Shown here in pieces: positions 1-8,735 of a DNA stretch of 64,000 nt. Every line of letters begins with the position of its first letter. Positions within the stretch are counted from its first letter, which is position 1. The notes beneath the pieces are model-generated. The model ran no database searches, was not told the DNA's origin, and was given only the letters and a program-made list of their open reading frames with translations. Where the stretch lies: assembly GCA_018817385.1 (NCBI GenBank), contig JAHIUA010000099.1, positions 27,629-91,628 of the forward strand, in the 5' to 3' direction. Source of the stretch: Pseudomonadota bacterium. GTDB lineage: Bacteria; Desulfobacterota; Desulfobulbia; Desulfobulbales; Desulfocapsaceae. The translations under genes were made by a program, and so were the position numbers.

Positions 1-16
1 ACAACATTCAGGATAT

Positions 17-537
17 ATGATGGTCACTGAACAGACAAACAGAGGACAAAATGATACCAACGCCCAGATCATCACCATCGATAATGGCAGGATCTACAAA
101 CCAAGAAATTTATTAAATGGTATATCCGAGATCCAGCAATTCTATGTTATCGAAAGCAAGGGACAAAACATTCCGGCGGAATTCCTCACTCTGGATCGAA
201 CCCTGGACTTTTTCAAGATCGGCTTAAAAAGTGGCTTCCATGAAGGCGTTGCCCTGATCCTCCTTTTCCCGTTCTTCCATTTCTACCTCTTCCCCTTTGT
301 TTTCCAAAAACTTGATTTCTTCACTCACATCATTTTCGGCAGCATCCCCTATCTTGTCCTGATCATCAATACTGCAATCTGTTCCTATATCAGTCGCTAC
401 TATGTTGGCAACGAGAGTTTGTTATGGCCTTTTCTGACTATACCGCCAGACTGAGCAAACGAATACGGTTCCGCTATTACACACCCCGAGAGATCAGTGA
501 ATTCATGAAAACGGATCAAGAAAGGGATGCGGAATAA
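17..537 (+). pseudogene. Small membrane protein, frameshifted
   Basis: An open frame from 17 to 454 encodes 145 residues with a polar N-terminus (about 60 residues) and two hydrophobic stretches around residues 78-100 and 104-125, so an inner-membrane protein is likely. AGGA at 10-13 is a Shine-Dalgarno site that fits ATG 17 or ATG 20. Near 415-430 the frame seems to slip: reading from 427 in another frame continues with a charged tail (SDYTARLSKRIRFRYYTPRE) to a TAA at 535-537, which looks like a natural cytosolic C-terminus. The 454 stop is therefore probably caused by an indel, either a true lesion or a sequencing error. I do not recognise the family. Confidence 0.5.
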
Positions 538-602
538 TCTTGCAATATGTATAGTGCGTTACTATCTCAGTAAGAAATATAGTTATCGTCCTATAAGATC
601 TA

Positions 603-713
603 ACACCGGTGATGAACGGTAAGCCGGCACTCAGTACAGTACCCCATTGAGGGGTGAAAGTACCTTCACAAAATTCTTTTCAAAAAACACGAAAATAATT
701 TCTAAGATACTAA
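603..713. repeat. 111-bp imperfect repeat, copy 1
   Basis: This stretch aligns over its full length with 11490-11600. Both copies contain the core GGTGATGAAC, AAGCCGGCACTCAGTA and GGGGTGAAAG followed by an A-rich tail ending ACTAA. Each copy can form two small hairpins, (A/G)CCGG...CCGGC and CCC(C)...GGG(G). The left copy ends about 20 bp before the HU start codon, so it would be in the hup leader. It could be a miniature mobile element, a remnant of a structured RNA, or a shared leader; the sequence alone does not decide. Confidence 0.7.
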
Positions 714-734
714 AAAATACAACAAGGAGAATTC

Positions 735-1007
735 ATGAACAAAGGTGATCTGATAGAAAAAGTGGCAACAGATTGTAACATAAGCAAAGCCGTAGCCGAT
801 CAAGCCGTGAGCAGCGTCCTTGCTGCAATCACCGATGCTGTGGCAAAAGGTGATAAAGTCACCCTAATTGGTTTTGGAGCATTTTCCGTTACCGAACGAG
901 CAGCTCGCGAAGGTCGCAATCCCCAAACCGGCAAAACCATGCAGATTCCCGCCAAAAAGATCGTTAAATTCAAAGCCGGCAAAACACTTGCCGATGCAGC
1001 GAACTAA
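735..1007 (+). CDS. hup: HU family DNA-binding protein
   Basis: The 90-residue product has the complete HU/IHF fold. It starts MNKGDLIEKVA, carries the GFGAFSV turn that precedes the DNA-contacting arm, and has the arm signature GRNPQTGKTMQIPAKK followed by VKFKAGK. HU is a dimeric nucleoid protein that binds bent DNA without sequence preference. The ATG at 735 has AAGGAG five bases upstream (724-729). The gene stands alone. It is preceded by a non-coding leader containing repeat copy 1 and followed 13 bp after its stop by the integrase relic on the other strand. The family is certain; HU rather than IHF is likely from the QTGK arm. Confidence 0.95.
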   Translation: MNKGDLIEKVATDCNISKAVADQAVSSVLAAITDAVAKGDKVTLIGFGAFSVTERAAREGRNPQTGKTMQIPAKKIVKFKAGKTLADAAN

Positions 1008-1020
1008 GAATCTCCGAAGG

Positions 1021-1923
1021 TCAGTTACCAAGTCCTTCCAGTTGATCGATAGCCTTTATTTTATGATCATCCAGCAGGTGCCTGTATCGCTGTACCATCT
1101 GCATGATGCTGTGGCCCAGGATCTCCGCCAGGGTGCGCAGATCGACCCCGGCCATTAACAAATGACTGGCTGCGGTATGCCGCAGATCATGCAGATGGAA
1201 GTCTTCAATCTTTGCTTTTTAAATGGCGTTATCAAAAGCCCGACGGAAGAACAAATTGGGCCGTCGCTGGACGGTTTCTGATATTTTCTCCAGTAAAAAA
1301 AACAGATTCTTTGCTGTTACATTTTTCCGGCATGATATCAAGCAGGATTTCAGGGCTTGGTCTTGGTTATGGTCAAATCGATGATTCTGGCATCTATATT
1401 GACTTGTCCCCATGCCACTCCAGCAGCTTCCGATGGCCGCATGCCCGTATGAAGCAAAAGCTGCACATAGTGATACAGTTTTTTATTACGGCTCATTTTG
1501 CATATTTCCAGTAAATTCCTTGCTTCATCTTTACTCAAAAGTCGTAATCTGCCAGAGGGCTTCGCCGGTTTTCTGATTGCCGCGACTGGATTGTTTGTTT
1601 CCAAAGCCCATTCCATCCTGGCAATCGTATACAGATGGGACAACAGAGCCAGATCTTTCTGAAGCGTTGATGGCCCAACACTTTGCAACCGTTTGTCCCG
1701 AAAGGCAGCGACCAGCGCTGGGGTAATTTCTTTCAGACTCAACCTTGAAAAGCCCGCCCGCAATGCATTGGCCGAAGTTATTTCCCGGGCCCTTGTCTTC
1801 GGCCCAGCGCTGAGCATCGGAGAGACGGTCAAAGGTCTGGGAAAGAGGGGAATGACCTTTTATCCTGACCTCTGCCTTATATGTCGTACCCTTTTTTCGT
1901 TTAATAGTTTTTATATAGGCCAT
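1021..1923 (-). pseudogene. Tyrosine recombinase (integrase) relic
   Basis: Joining three frames rebuilds a phage-type integrase of about 300 residues. The N-terminus from ATG 1923 (MAYIKTIKRKKGTTYKAEVR) is an arm-binding domain. A frame change near 1795 leads into a core-binding domain and HTGMRPSEAAG, which holds the first catalytic Arg. A second frame change near 1355 leads to LFFRRAFDNAI, where an in-frame TAA near 1218 interrupts the reading frame. The same frame then continues with HDLRHTAASHL, LAEILGHS and a YRHL tyrosine context to a TGA at 1021-1023. At least three lesions mean it is dead. It lies about 140 bp from tRNA-Arg, a common integration target, so this is probably the last trace of an element that used that tRNA. 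Confidence 0.9.
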
Positions 1924-2021
1924 ATCATTTTTGGGCGGAATTCCGGGCAGAATAAATGGCAAATCGTTGCTGTTTTCAGTCAATTTATGCCAAACACAGC
2001 TAAAAAGCAACTGAAACAAAA

Positions 2022-2057
2022 AAGGCCAAAACCCCATTATTGGTGGGCTTTGGCCTT
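2022..2057 (-). terminator. Rho-independent terminator of tRNA-Arg
   Basis: Read on the minus strand, AAGGCCAAAG pairs with TTTTGGCCTT across a short loop and is followed by a run of six T. It lies nine bases past the CCA end of tRNA-Arg. Confidence 0.8.
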
Positions 2058-2065
2058 AATTTATT

Positions 2066-2141
2066 TGGTACCCGCGGTTGGAATCGAACCAACGACTCCA
2101 GGATTAGGAATCCTGTGCTCTATCCCCTGAGCTACGCGGGC
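2066..2141 (-). tRNA. tRNA-Arg (anticodon CCT)
   Basis: The minus strand folds into a full cloverleaf of 76 nt. The acceptor is GCCCGCG/CGCGGGT with a G-U first pair, the anticodon stem CAGGA/TCCTG encloses TTCCTAA so the anticodon is CCT (reads AGG), the T arm contains GGTTCGATTCC, and the 3' CCA is encoded. It has its own promoter and terminator. The integrase relic beside it suggests that it once served as an attachment site, but no duplicated 3' end is visible within the window. Confidence 0.96.
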
Positions 2142-2157
2142 ATGCTAGAAGCTCAGG

Positions 2158-2185
2158 AATATACCTGAGTGAGGTAAAAACGCAA
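2158..2185 (-). promoter_or_regulatory. Candidate sigma-70 promoter of tRNA-Arg
   Basis: On the minus strand TTGCGT (2180-2185) and TATATT (2158-2163) are separated by 16 bases. The -10 box ends 16 bases before the mature 5' end of the tRNA, which is normal spacing for a short tRNA leader. Confidence 0.6.
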
Positions 2186-2197
2186 TATTTTTTAAAA

Positions 2198-3463
2198 TCA
2201 GAGTGTTTCCCCGTCTTCAATTTCCTTCCCAGGATATGCTTCTTCTTTGGTCTTGCAATTAATAATACAGTTACGACCTATGGACACTCCTGGGGGAACG
2301 ACTGCTTCTTTGCCTATCAGGGTAATACCGGTATAGAGATGTTTCGGTTGCTGTCTATTCGCTATTTCATGGTTGTTGCCCGCTCCCACAACAGCCTCTG
2401 CCTGAATCCGCACTCTTTTATCGCAGATAGTCAAATCGACCACACTGTTTTTCTCGACAATACAGTCGGCGAAGAGGATTGAATCCCGAACTATGGCCCC
2501 CTCTGCCACCACTACACCTGGAGCCAGGACCGAGTTCTGTACCGTTCCCCGTATGGAACAACCAGCAGAGATCATGGAACAACTCACACTGGCATGGCCT
2601 CCGAAATAGGCTGGTGAACGATCGAAAGGCAGACCGCTGGTCTCCATATTGGTCCGAATCCCCCACAGCTCAGGCGAGATGCCACTGTTCTTGCGAATTA
2701 TATCCATATTCGCTTCCCAATAGGCCTGAATGGTTCCCACATCCCGCCAATAGCCGTAAAACGGATAGGCAAAAACATTATCGTTGGCAATGGCTCGAGG
2801 AAGGATATGCATACCAAAATCGTTTTCTTCCCGATCCCTGCTCAGCGTATCGAGAAGATACTGTCGATCGAAGATATAAATACCCATGGAAGCCAGATTC
2901 GTTCTGGGCTTTTCTGGTTTTTCCTCCCAGTCGACAATCCTGTTCTCATGGTTGATTATTCCGGCGCCAAACTGGTGAATCTCACTCATGGGAACCACCA
3001 TCATGCCCACGGTCACATCGGCTTTTTTATAACGATGATATTCGAGCATGGCGTGAAAATCCATGTAATAGATATGGTCGCCAGAAAGAATGACCACTTC
3101 ATCGGCAGGGTTTCTCTCTAAAAAGTCAATGTTTTGCCGTACAGCATCCGCCGTTCCTTTATACCAGTCAGAATCCTTGAATCCGGTATGGGGGGGCAGG
3201 ATCTTTACCCCCCGACTGCGTCCGGTAAAATCCCAGGCCTCGCCCATTCCCAAGTGGCGCATCAATGACATTGGTTTATACTGGGTCAGAACACCGACCT
3301 TTGTCAGCCCGGAATTCATGACGTTACTGAGACTGAAATCGATGATGCGGTACAAACCACCAAAGGGAACAGCCGGCTTGGCACGATTCTGGACCAGAAT
3401 ATTCAATCGACTGCCAACCCCGCCGGCAAGAAGAAGAACCAATGCCTCCTTTTTCACCCTCAT
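2198..3463 (-). CDS. glgC: Glucose-1-phosphate adenylyltransferase (catalytic type)
   Basis: This 421-residue protein makes ADP-glucose from ATP and glucose-1-phosphate, the first committed step of glycogen synthesis. It has an intact nucleotide-binding loop, AGGVGSRLN, at its N-terminus, then KPAVPFGG, the WYKGTADAV segment, SGDHIYYMD with the metal-binding Asp, and WEEKP near the sugar-phosphate site. The last 150 residues are a left-handed beta-helix of hexapeptide repeats. A longer frame begins at 3499, but ATG 3463 is preferred because it overlaps the stop of the upstream paralogue as ATGA, with GGAG upstream. It is the second gene of a two-gene ADP-glucose operon. Confidence 0.93.
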   Translation of the reverse strand: MRVKKEALVLLLAGGVGSRLNILVQNRAKPAVPFGGLYRIIDFSLSNVMNSGLTKVGVLTQYKPMSLMRHLGMGEAWDFTGRSRGVKILPPHTGFKDSDWYKGTADAVRQNIDFLERNPADEVVILSGDHIYYMDFHAMLEYHRYKKADVTVGMMVVPMSEIHQFGAGIINHENRIVDWEEKPEKPRTNLASMGIYIFDRQYLLDTLSRDREENDFGMHILPRAIANDNVFAYPFYGYWRDVGTIQAYWEANMDIIRKNSGISPELWGIRTNMETSGLPFDRSPAYFGGHASVSCSMISAGCSIRGTVQNSVLAPGVVVAEGAIVRDSILFADCIVEKNSVVDLTICDKRVRIQAEAVVGAGNNHEIANRQQPKHLYTGITLIGKEAVVPPGVSIGRNCIINCKTKEEAYPGKEIEDGETL

Positions 3464-4719
3464 TTCAACACTCCCCCTGCCTCGACCCGATTTATCCACT
3501 GTTCAGGAGTCAGGTTTGGATAAACAGTGGCCCCTTCACCAATGATTGTTCCATCCGGTATTTTATTATTCCAACCAATGAGGGTGACCTGATCGGCCAC
3601 GGTCCCAACCTCAGGCCCAATGAGCACTCTCTCCCCAATAACAGAGTTCACATCGGTGATCACCTTGTTTAAACGACAGTCCGCTCCGATACAATTATTA
3701 AAGAAAAGGACAGAATTCTCTACAATGGCCCCCTTTTTCACCTTGACTCCGGGAAAAAGAACGGAATTTATCACCGTCCCTTCTATGACACAGCCATTAT
3801 ATACCAGGCTGTTATGAATCACTCCGTTGTCTTCAATCAGGGCCGGTTGGGCGTCCCGAATACCTCGATGTTCCAGGTTGGTACGCAGTCCCCATGCTTG
3901 CATATCGATGAGTGGATTTTCACCGAGGAGATCCATATTCGACTGCCAATACTCCTCTATGGTTCGAGTATAGCCCCAATACCCATGGTGTTTATACCCA
4001 TATACCCTGCAGTCCCAGGACATAAGAAGAGGAATGATATCCCTGCCGAACTCAAAGGAATGACTCTTCTGATTTTCTCCCAGGGCGCGGTACAAGACCT
4101 CAGGCTTGAAGACCATCACAGTAAGAGAGGCCCAATCCGCCTCGGGGGCAGATTGAGGTTTTTCCCAATAAGCCGTCACTCGCCCACCCTTCTCACCATC
4201 CTCATCGTCAATAGCAGCGATACCGAAACGATGGGCCTTTTTTTTATCAACTTTGATTACACCGAGGGTCAAATCAGCATTTTTACGGTAGTGATAATCG
4301 ATCATATCCTGATAATCCATCTTATAGATATGATCCCCAGACAGGATAAGGATATCTTCCGGCTCGTGGTACTCGACAAAATCGAGATTTTTGTAAACGG
4401 CATCAGCCGTCCCCCGATACCAGTCGGATTGATCCATATTGTCTTTAAAGGGAGGAAGGATGGAAATTCCACGATGACGGCCAATCATATCCCAGGCAGC
4501 ACCTGTGCCGATATGATTGATAAGGGAATACCCTCGGTACTGAGAAAGGATGGCTATCTGTTCAATGCCTGAGTGGAGAAGATTGCTCAGAGGAAAATCA
4601 ATGACCCTGGCAAAGCCACCGAAGGGAACTGCTGATTTAGGACGATAATAAGTAAGAACATCCAGCTCATCGACACGGCTACCAGCCAGAATCATTGCAA
4701 GTGTTGAAGGTTTGATCAT
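3460..4719 (-). CDS. Glucose-1-phosphate adenylyltransferase paralogue with altered nucleotide loop
   Basis: At 419 residues this protein has the same two-domain layout as the next gene: RPKSAVPFGG, WYRGTADAVYKNLDF, SGDHIYKMDYQ, WEKPQ and a C-terminal beta-helix. The usual GGxGxRL triphosphate loop is replaced by ILAGSRVDELDVLTYYRP, with one Gly and a displaced Arg. It could be a divergent catalytic enzyme or a regulatory subunit comparable in role to GlgD, forming a heteromer with the overlapping glgC product. ATGA coupling of the two genes favours equimolar production. The family is sure; the division of labour is inferred. Confidence 0.85.
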   Translation of the reverse strand: MIKPSTLAMILAGSRVDELDVLTYYRPKSAVPFGGFARVIDFPLSNLLHSGIEQIAILSQYRGYSLINHIGTGAAWDMIGRHRGISILPPFKDNMDQSDWYRGTADAVYKNLDFVEYHEPEDILILSGDHIYKMDYQDMIDYHYRKNADLTLGVIKVDKKKAHRFGIAAIDDEDGEKGGRVTAYWEKPQSAPEADWASLTVMVFKPEVLYRALGENQKSHSFEFGRDIIPLLMSWDCRVYGYKHHGYWGYTRTIEEYWQSNMDLLGENPLIDMQAWGLRTNLEHRGIRDAQPALIEDNGVIHNSLVYNGCVIEGTVINSVLFPGVKVKKGAIVENSVLFFNNCIGADCRLNKVITDVNSVIGERVLIGPEVGTVADQVTLIGWNNKIPDGTIIGEGATVYPNLTPEQWINRVEAGGVLK

Positions 4720-4909
4720 TGTTCACCAACAATTTAATGATGACGCCATAAAAACTCTTCATCTGCTTCTTTATTACAAATTTAAAGTCACTAAGACGTA
4801 GCCTGTGCACGCCCCATTCCCTCTCGTTGATAAGCCTCGCAGATATTTTTTTGTGTAGCCACCCTGAAATTTGACCTGTTGCGAGTCTCTCAACTATTCC
4901 AACAACATG

Positions 4910-5932
4910 CTATGTCATATGCCTGGTAGCCAGACGTTTCAACATCAGAGTCGTAAATTCTTTATCACCGAGGGAAAGATTTTTCAAGGGGACCTCTGCC
5001 CGAGCGGACTCCTTGTGTCCGCCAGCTGATCCAATGGCACCGAATATACGCTCCGCCATCTTTCCGGCATTTTTACGATACCCGTCACAACGAAAGATGA
5101 CCACCAGTTTTTCACCATGAATCCCTGAAACCATAACCCAGTCGGTCTCATCAACATGATTAAGAAAATCAGCGAGAATCACGAGAACATCAGGACTTCG
5201 CACCCGTCCGACATGGCTGTAAAAACGGCCCTTGGAGTACTTGAGTTCAGCAAGGCCGATGTTAAAATATTTGAGCTCAGAACGACGAAGATCCGTGAGC
5301 TCGATCTTTTTGACCAGATTACGATTGGCAATGTTAAAGAGATAGCGAAAAGAAATGCCATCTGCCAGTTCAGACTGCTTGGCGAAATCCTGAGTATCCA
5401 CCTTGATTGCATAGAAAAGGGCTGTGGCCAGGACAACAGAGGGCTTCATACGGGCAGCCCGCAGATATTCCACCAGCATGGTAGAGCAGGCTCCATACTG
5501 GGGACGAATATCTACAAATTGGGTCTGATATTCTGCGACCAGAGGATGGTGATCGATGATGACATTAAAGTCAATCTTTTCAAAAACCGGCAGATGAGTC
5601 GGCTGTGAATCAACCAGGATTTTTTTTGAATAGTCCTTAACCTTCAAATTATTGAGGCGTTCCAGAGGGATCTTCAGGCGTTCGACCATGGCCACATTAT
5701 TCAACCGACGAATCTCGTTTGGATGGGCAATGATGACACTTTTCACCCGATAACGAAGCAGACGTTTAATAGCCAAGGCACAGGCCAGGGCATCCGGATC
5801 GGCATTAATGCAGACAAGGACATCGTCTTCCTTATCAAAGACACCCCAAAATCTCTGGAGACGCTCCTTGGCAGACTTATGTACATTTTGGCCACCCACA
5901 GCTGGACAGCACTTATTTCTTTTTTTTACCAT
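4910..5932 (-). CDS. DHH/DHHA1 family phosphoesterase
   Basis: The 340-residue protein has the DHH-family motifs in order: NADPDALA (usually DxDGxxS/A), VDSQ, the name-giving DHHPL, and KVDTQDF, which together bind two metal ions. The C-terminal DHHA1 domain ends in GSAGGHKESARAEV, the substrate-gripping GGH motif. Relatives include NrnA-type nanoRNases/pAp phosphatases and c-di-AMP phosphodiesterases. No PAS, GGDEF or membrane part is present, so a soluble nanoRNase-like enzyme is the best guess. It is followed, 190 bp away, by the ADP-glucose pair, with no sign of a functional link. Confidence 0.85.
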   Translation of the reverse strand: MVKKRNKCCPAVGGQNVHKSAKERLQRFWGVFDKEDDVLVCINADPDALACALAIKRLLRYRVKSVIIAHPNEIRRLNNVAMVERLKIPLERLNNLKVKDYSKKILVDSQPTHLPVFEKIDFNVIIDHHPLVAEYQTQFVDIRPQYGACSTMLVEYLRAARMKPSVVLATALFYAIKVDTQDFAKQSELADGISFRYLFNIANRNLVKKIELTDLRRSELKYFNIGLAELKYSKGRFYSHVGRVRSPDVLVILADFLNHVDETDWVMVSGIHGEKLVVIFRCDGYRKNAGKMAERIFGAIGSAGGHKESARAEVPLKNLSLGDKEFTTLMLKRLATRHMT

Positions 5933-6270
5933 GTAAAGTACAGCGATAAGCTGACCATCACCACAAGAAGAATTAACTATTCACTTGAACACCATCCACT
6001 CAGGACCCTAACTCCGGCTAAACATCCCAGTCGATGAAGATGCGTTCCCCTGCCACCATAGCAGAGGGTGAGGACAATTTCACCACTCGTTCCTTTCATT
6101 TTTTAACCTGCCACCTTACAAACTGACCGGAAACGGAACCAGGCATATAGTTCAGCTCCTCAAAAACACTCATCTTTTCCAGTGAATGGGGAGCAACATC
6201 TCAAACCATACCATACCATTTCACAAAAAAGCAAGCCCCCACAAGGTCATCTCCCAGGAAGTATTCCTCA
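5933..6270. other. Non-coding interval
   Basis: This 338-bp gap lies between the end of the RACo-like gene and the start of the DHH gene, both on the minus strand. I see no convincing coding frame, RNA fold or strong terminator. It presumably carries the DHH promoter. Confidence 0.4.
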
Positions 6271-7890
6271 TTACTCTCTGCCATTAAAGGAAGGAACAGA
6301 AGGAAAAAGGGAGGAATCGGTGTGAGGAATAAAGCGAGCCCCCGAAAAACGAATCATAAATTCCTGATTTACGTTGAGCTCCAGGTAGGTGATGCTGGAG
6401 ACGATCTTTTCGCAGGCAAGACGGCTAGCCCTATCGAGGAGCACCTCTTCAGCCCCACGGAGAGAGCTGTTGCCAATGGCACGATATACTGACAGGGGAA
6501 GATCAGGGAGCATGCCAAGGGTAATGGCCCGCTCTGGATTGATATGACGACCAAAGGCACCAGCCACCACTATCTCTTCAAGATCAGAAAAATCCAGACC
6601 GACCTGACTGATCAGTGTTTTCAAAACCGCATACATGGCGGCCTTGGAACGGATCATGGCATCCAGGTCAATCTGCTCCAGAAGGACTGCTCTCCCCTCA
6701 AAGGATTCTTTTTCACCGACAACCAGAAACGACCGCATGCCATCCCGCTCCCGGATATGTGCCTTCATGAAAGCGGCCCTGGCCTGATCCTGCTCTTTTT
6801 TCGGATCCCGTATTTTCCCCCGGATATCAATCACCCGGCTGAGATAGAGAGCGGCCACCAAATCAATCAGACCAGAGCCGCATATTCCCCTTGCCGGGAC
6901 ATTGGCAATGGTTCGACAGGTCAGATCATAGGATTCCAGATCAATGCTTACATACTCAATGGCCCCGGGGCCGGCCCGCATGCCCATGCGGGCGACCCCA
7001 CCCTCCAGGGCCGGCCCGGCAGCCCCGGCACAGGCTATCAACCACTCCCTGTTGCCAATGACCACTTCGGCATTCGTCCCCACATCAATGAGCATCCGGG
7101 TCTTATTCGATTGGGCCATACCGGAAGCAAGGATCCCTGAAATCAGATCCCCGCCGAAATAACTTCCTACTGAAGGCATAATCCACACCGGTGCTGCTCT
7201 ATGGATGGCAAGTTTTAGCTGCCCAGCCTCCAAGGCAGGAGCACAATTAAAGAGAGGGATATAAGGTTCCCGACAGATATGATAGGGGTCGATGCCAAGA
7301 AAGAGATGGGCCATGGTGGTATTACCGGACACGGAAAGGGCACGAATTGCATGAGCTTCTAAGCCCGCCGCAGCTGCCAGCTGCCCAGCCAGTTCATTAA
7401 TTGCAGCAATAATGGTCTCCTGCAGTTCCCGGAGGCCCGGATCGAGAAAGTCTGGAGCAGGCTGTTTCTGTTGTCTCCGTTTGGCTGTGGCATAGTGGAT
7501 ACGACTGAGGATATCGGCACCAAAGGATATCTGGCTGTTTTCCAGATTTCCTGAAGCCAGCACATTTCCCCCTTCCAGGTCCAGGAGTGTGGCTTCCAGG
7601 TGGGTCGTTCCCAGGTCCAGAGCCATACCGGCAAGGACCTGCGGCTTCTCTGCCAGAAAGTCTGCCAGGACCCATCCTTGCTCCTGATCGTTGAGCAGGG
7701 CATAGCCAGCGAAACCGGACTCCCGAAAAACTCGAGCAACAGGGACCATGCGCTCAAAGGGAATGGTCAGGAAACGGTCATCAGCCAGGGCGGCCAACAA
7801 AGCCTGCCGCAGGCGATCAAGGTCTGCGGTATTATCGTGCAGAGCGGGAGGTGCTGCCTCCACCCGAACCGAACATACAATGGACTTCAT
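6271..7890 (-). CDS. RACo-like ASKHA ATPase lacking the 2Fe-2S domain
   Basis: The 539-residue product belongs to the ASKHA family that includes RACo, the ATP-dependent reductive activator of corrinoid proteins. Visible ATPase signatures are ALDLGTTHLEATLLD near residue 90, SGNTTMAHLF, MLIDVGTNAEVVIG, GPALEGG and VAGAFGRHI. RACo homologues normally start with a 2Fe-2S ferredoxin domain, whereas the first 80 residues here have only one Cys (Cys6) and no CxxxxCxxC. The protein therefore cannot carry its own cluster and would need a separate electron donor. It stands alone; no corrinoid or methyltransferase gene is near. AAGGAG directly precedes ATG 7890. The family is clear and the substrate unknown. 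Confidence 0.85.
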   Translation of the reverse strand: MKSIVCSVRVEAAPPALHDNTADLDRLRQALLAALADDRFLTIPFERMVPVARVFRESGFAGYALLNDQEQGWVLADFLAEKPQVLAGMALDLGTTHLEATLLDLEGGNVLASGNLENSQISFGADILSRIHYATAKRRQQKQPAPDFLDPGLRELQETIIAAINELAGQLAAAAGLEAHAIRALSVSGNTTMAHLFLGIDPYHICREPYIPLFNCAPALEAGQLKLAIHRAAPVWIMPSVGSYFGGDLISGILASGMAQSNKTRMLIDVGTNAEVVIGNREWLIACAGAAGPALEGGVARMGMRAGPGAIEYVSIDLESYDLTCRTIANVPARGICGSGLIDLVAALYLSRVIDIRGKIRDPKKEQDQARAAFMKAHIRERDGMRSFLVVGEKESFEGRAVLLEQIDLDAMIRSKAAMYAVLKTLISQVGLDFSDLEEIVVAGAFGRHINPERAITLGMLPDLPLSVYRAIGNSSLRGAEEVLLDRASRLACEKIVSSITYLELNVNQEFMIRFSGARFIPHTDSSLFPSVPSFNGRE

Positions 7891-8219
7891 TCTCCTTCCT
7901 CGTCTCCCTGAGAGACTGCTAAAAAATCAGATTCCGAAACGGGGCAACAACTCGGAGCAACACTCCGGAACAGCTTCATAACTTGAGGGTGTACCTGGGC
8001 AGAAATACGGCACAGGGAGAAACACTGCCGGAACTGAAAGCTTTGCAGACACAAAGCGGATATTTTTTTTTAGGATGCCAATCTTTTTCTGCATCGCGCC
8101 TTCCCCTTGACGAGAATCTTCTATGATGGTACCTACTGACATTCTGAGACATGGGCTGATGCCACTGAAATACTGACAACAAAACGAACATACTCTATTT
8201 AAACAAATTCTCAAACGAG
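7891..8219. other. Divergent intergenic region
   Basis: This 329-bp gap separates the divergent RACo-like gene and crcB and should hold both promoters. I see no reliable gene. A partial resemblance to the fluoride riboswitch near 8121-8175 was rejected because the first stem cannot form. Confidence 0.4.
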
Positions 8220-8600
8220 ATGGATAAAATATTTGCAGTGGCCCTTGGCGGTGCAAGCGGATCCCTGGGAAGATATGTCATTGCCATTGGAGTTGCAAAA
8301 CTACCGGTTCATGGTTTCCCGTCAGCAACCTTTCTTGCCAATTTGCTGGGATGCCTGCTGATTGGCATATTCTGGAGTCTCTTTGACCGTATTCATATCA
8401 ATAATGAATTCAGGCTGTTTCTCTTCACCGGATTTCTTGGCGGATTCACAACCTTTTCCACCTTTGCCAGAGAATCGGTACAACTCTTCAAGGCTGGCGA
8501 ACATTTACAGGCGATTGGCTATATCCTCCTTTCAAATATTTTCGGTCTGAGTATGGTCGGTCTCGGATTTTACATAGCTCACCGTTACCTTCGAGGATAA
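8220..8600 (+). CDS. crcB: Fluoride channel CrcB/FluC
   Basis: The 126-residue protein has four hydrophobic segments and all family signatures: GGASGSLGRY at the N-terminus, the NLLGC segment in helix 2 with the pore-lining Asn, and TGFLGGFTTFSTF in the broken helix 3. FluC forms dual-topology dimers in the inner membrane that export fluoride. Its length is normal. The Shine-Dalgarno site is weak. An 11-bp hairpin with a T tract follows the stop, so the gene is probably transcribed alone. Confidence 0.95.
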   Translation: MDKIFAVALGGASGSLGRYVIAIGVAKLPVHGFPSATFLANLLGCLLIGIFWSLFDRIHINNEFRLFLFTGFLGGFTTFSTFARESVQLFKAGEHLQAIGYILLSNIFGLSMVGLGFYIAHRYLRG

Positions 8601-8646
8601 ATCGAGAAGACTCTTTGGCGTCTTGCCATGAGGGCTGCGAGTGTCT

Positions 8647-8693
8647 CAGCTACAGGTATTCAGCAGATGAGCACCTGTAGCTGGTAATTTTTT
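8647..8693 (+). terminator. Rho-independent terminator after crcB
   Basis: CAGCTACAGGT and ACCTGTAGCTG form an 11-bp perfect stem. GTAATTTTTT follows. It separates crcB from lptG. Confidence 0.85.
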
Positions 8694-8735
8694 GGTCCTC
8701 CAACATAAGAAAATTATATTAAAAAACAAGCTGCT

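Noticed and set aside
8121..8175. Fluoride riboswitch before crcB (GATGG ... CTGATGCC)
   Set aside because: TGGTA could pair with TGCCA as in the crcB motif pseudoknot, but the bases around GATGG cannot form the required first stem, and the 3' part fits poorly. A covariance search would decide.
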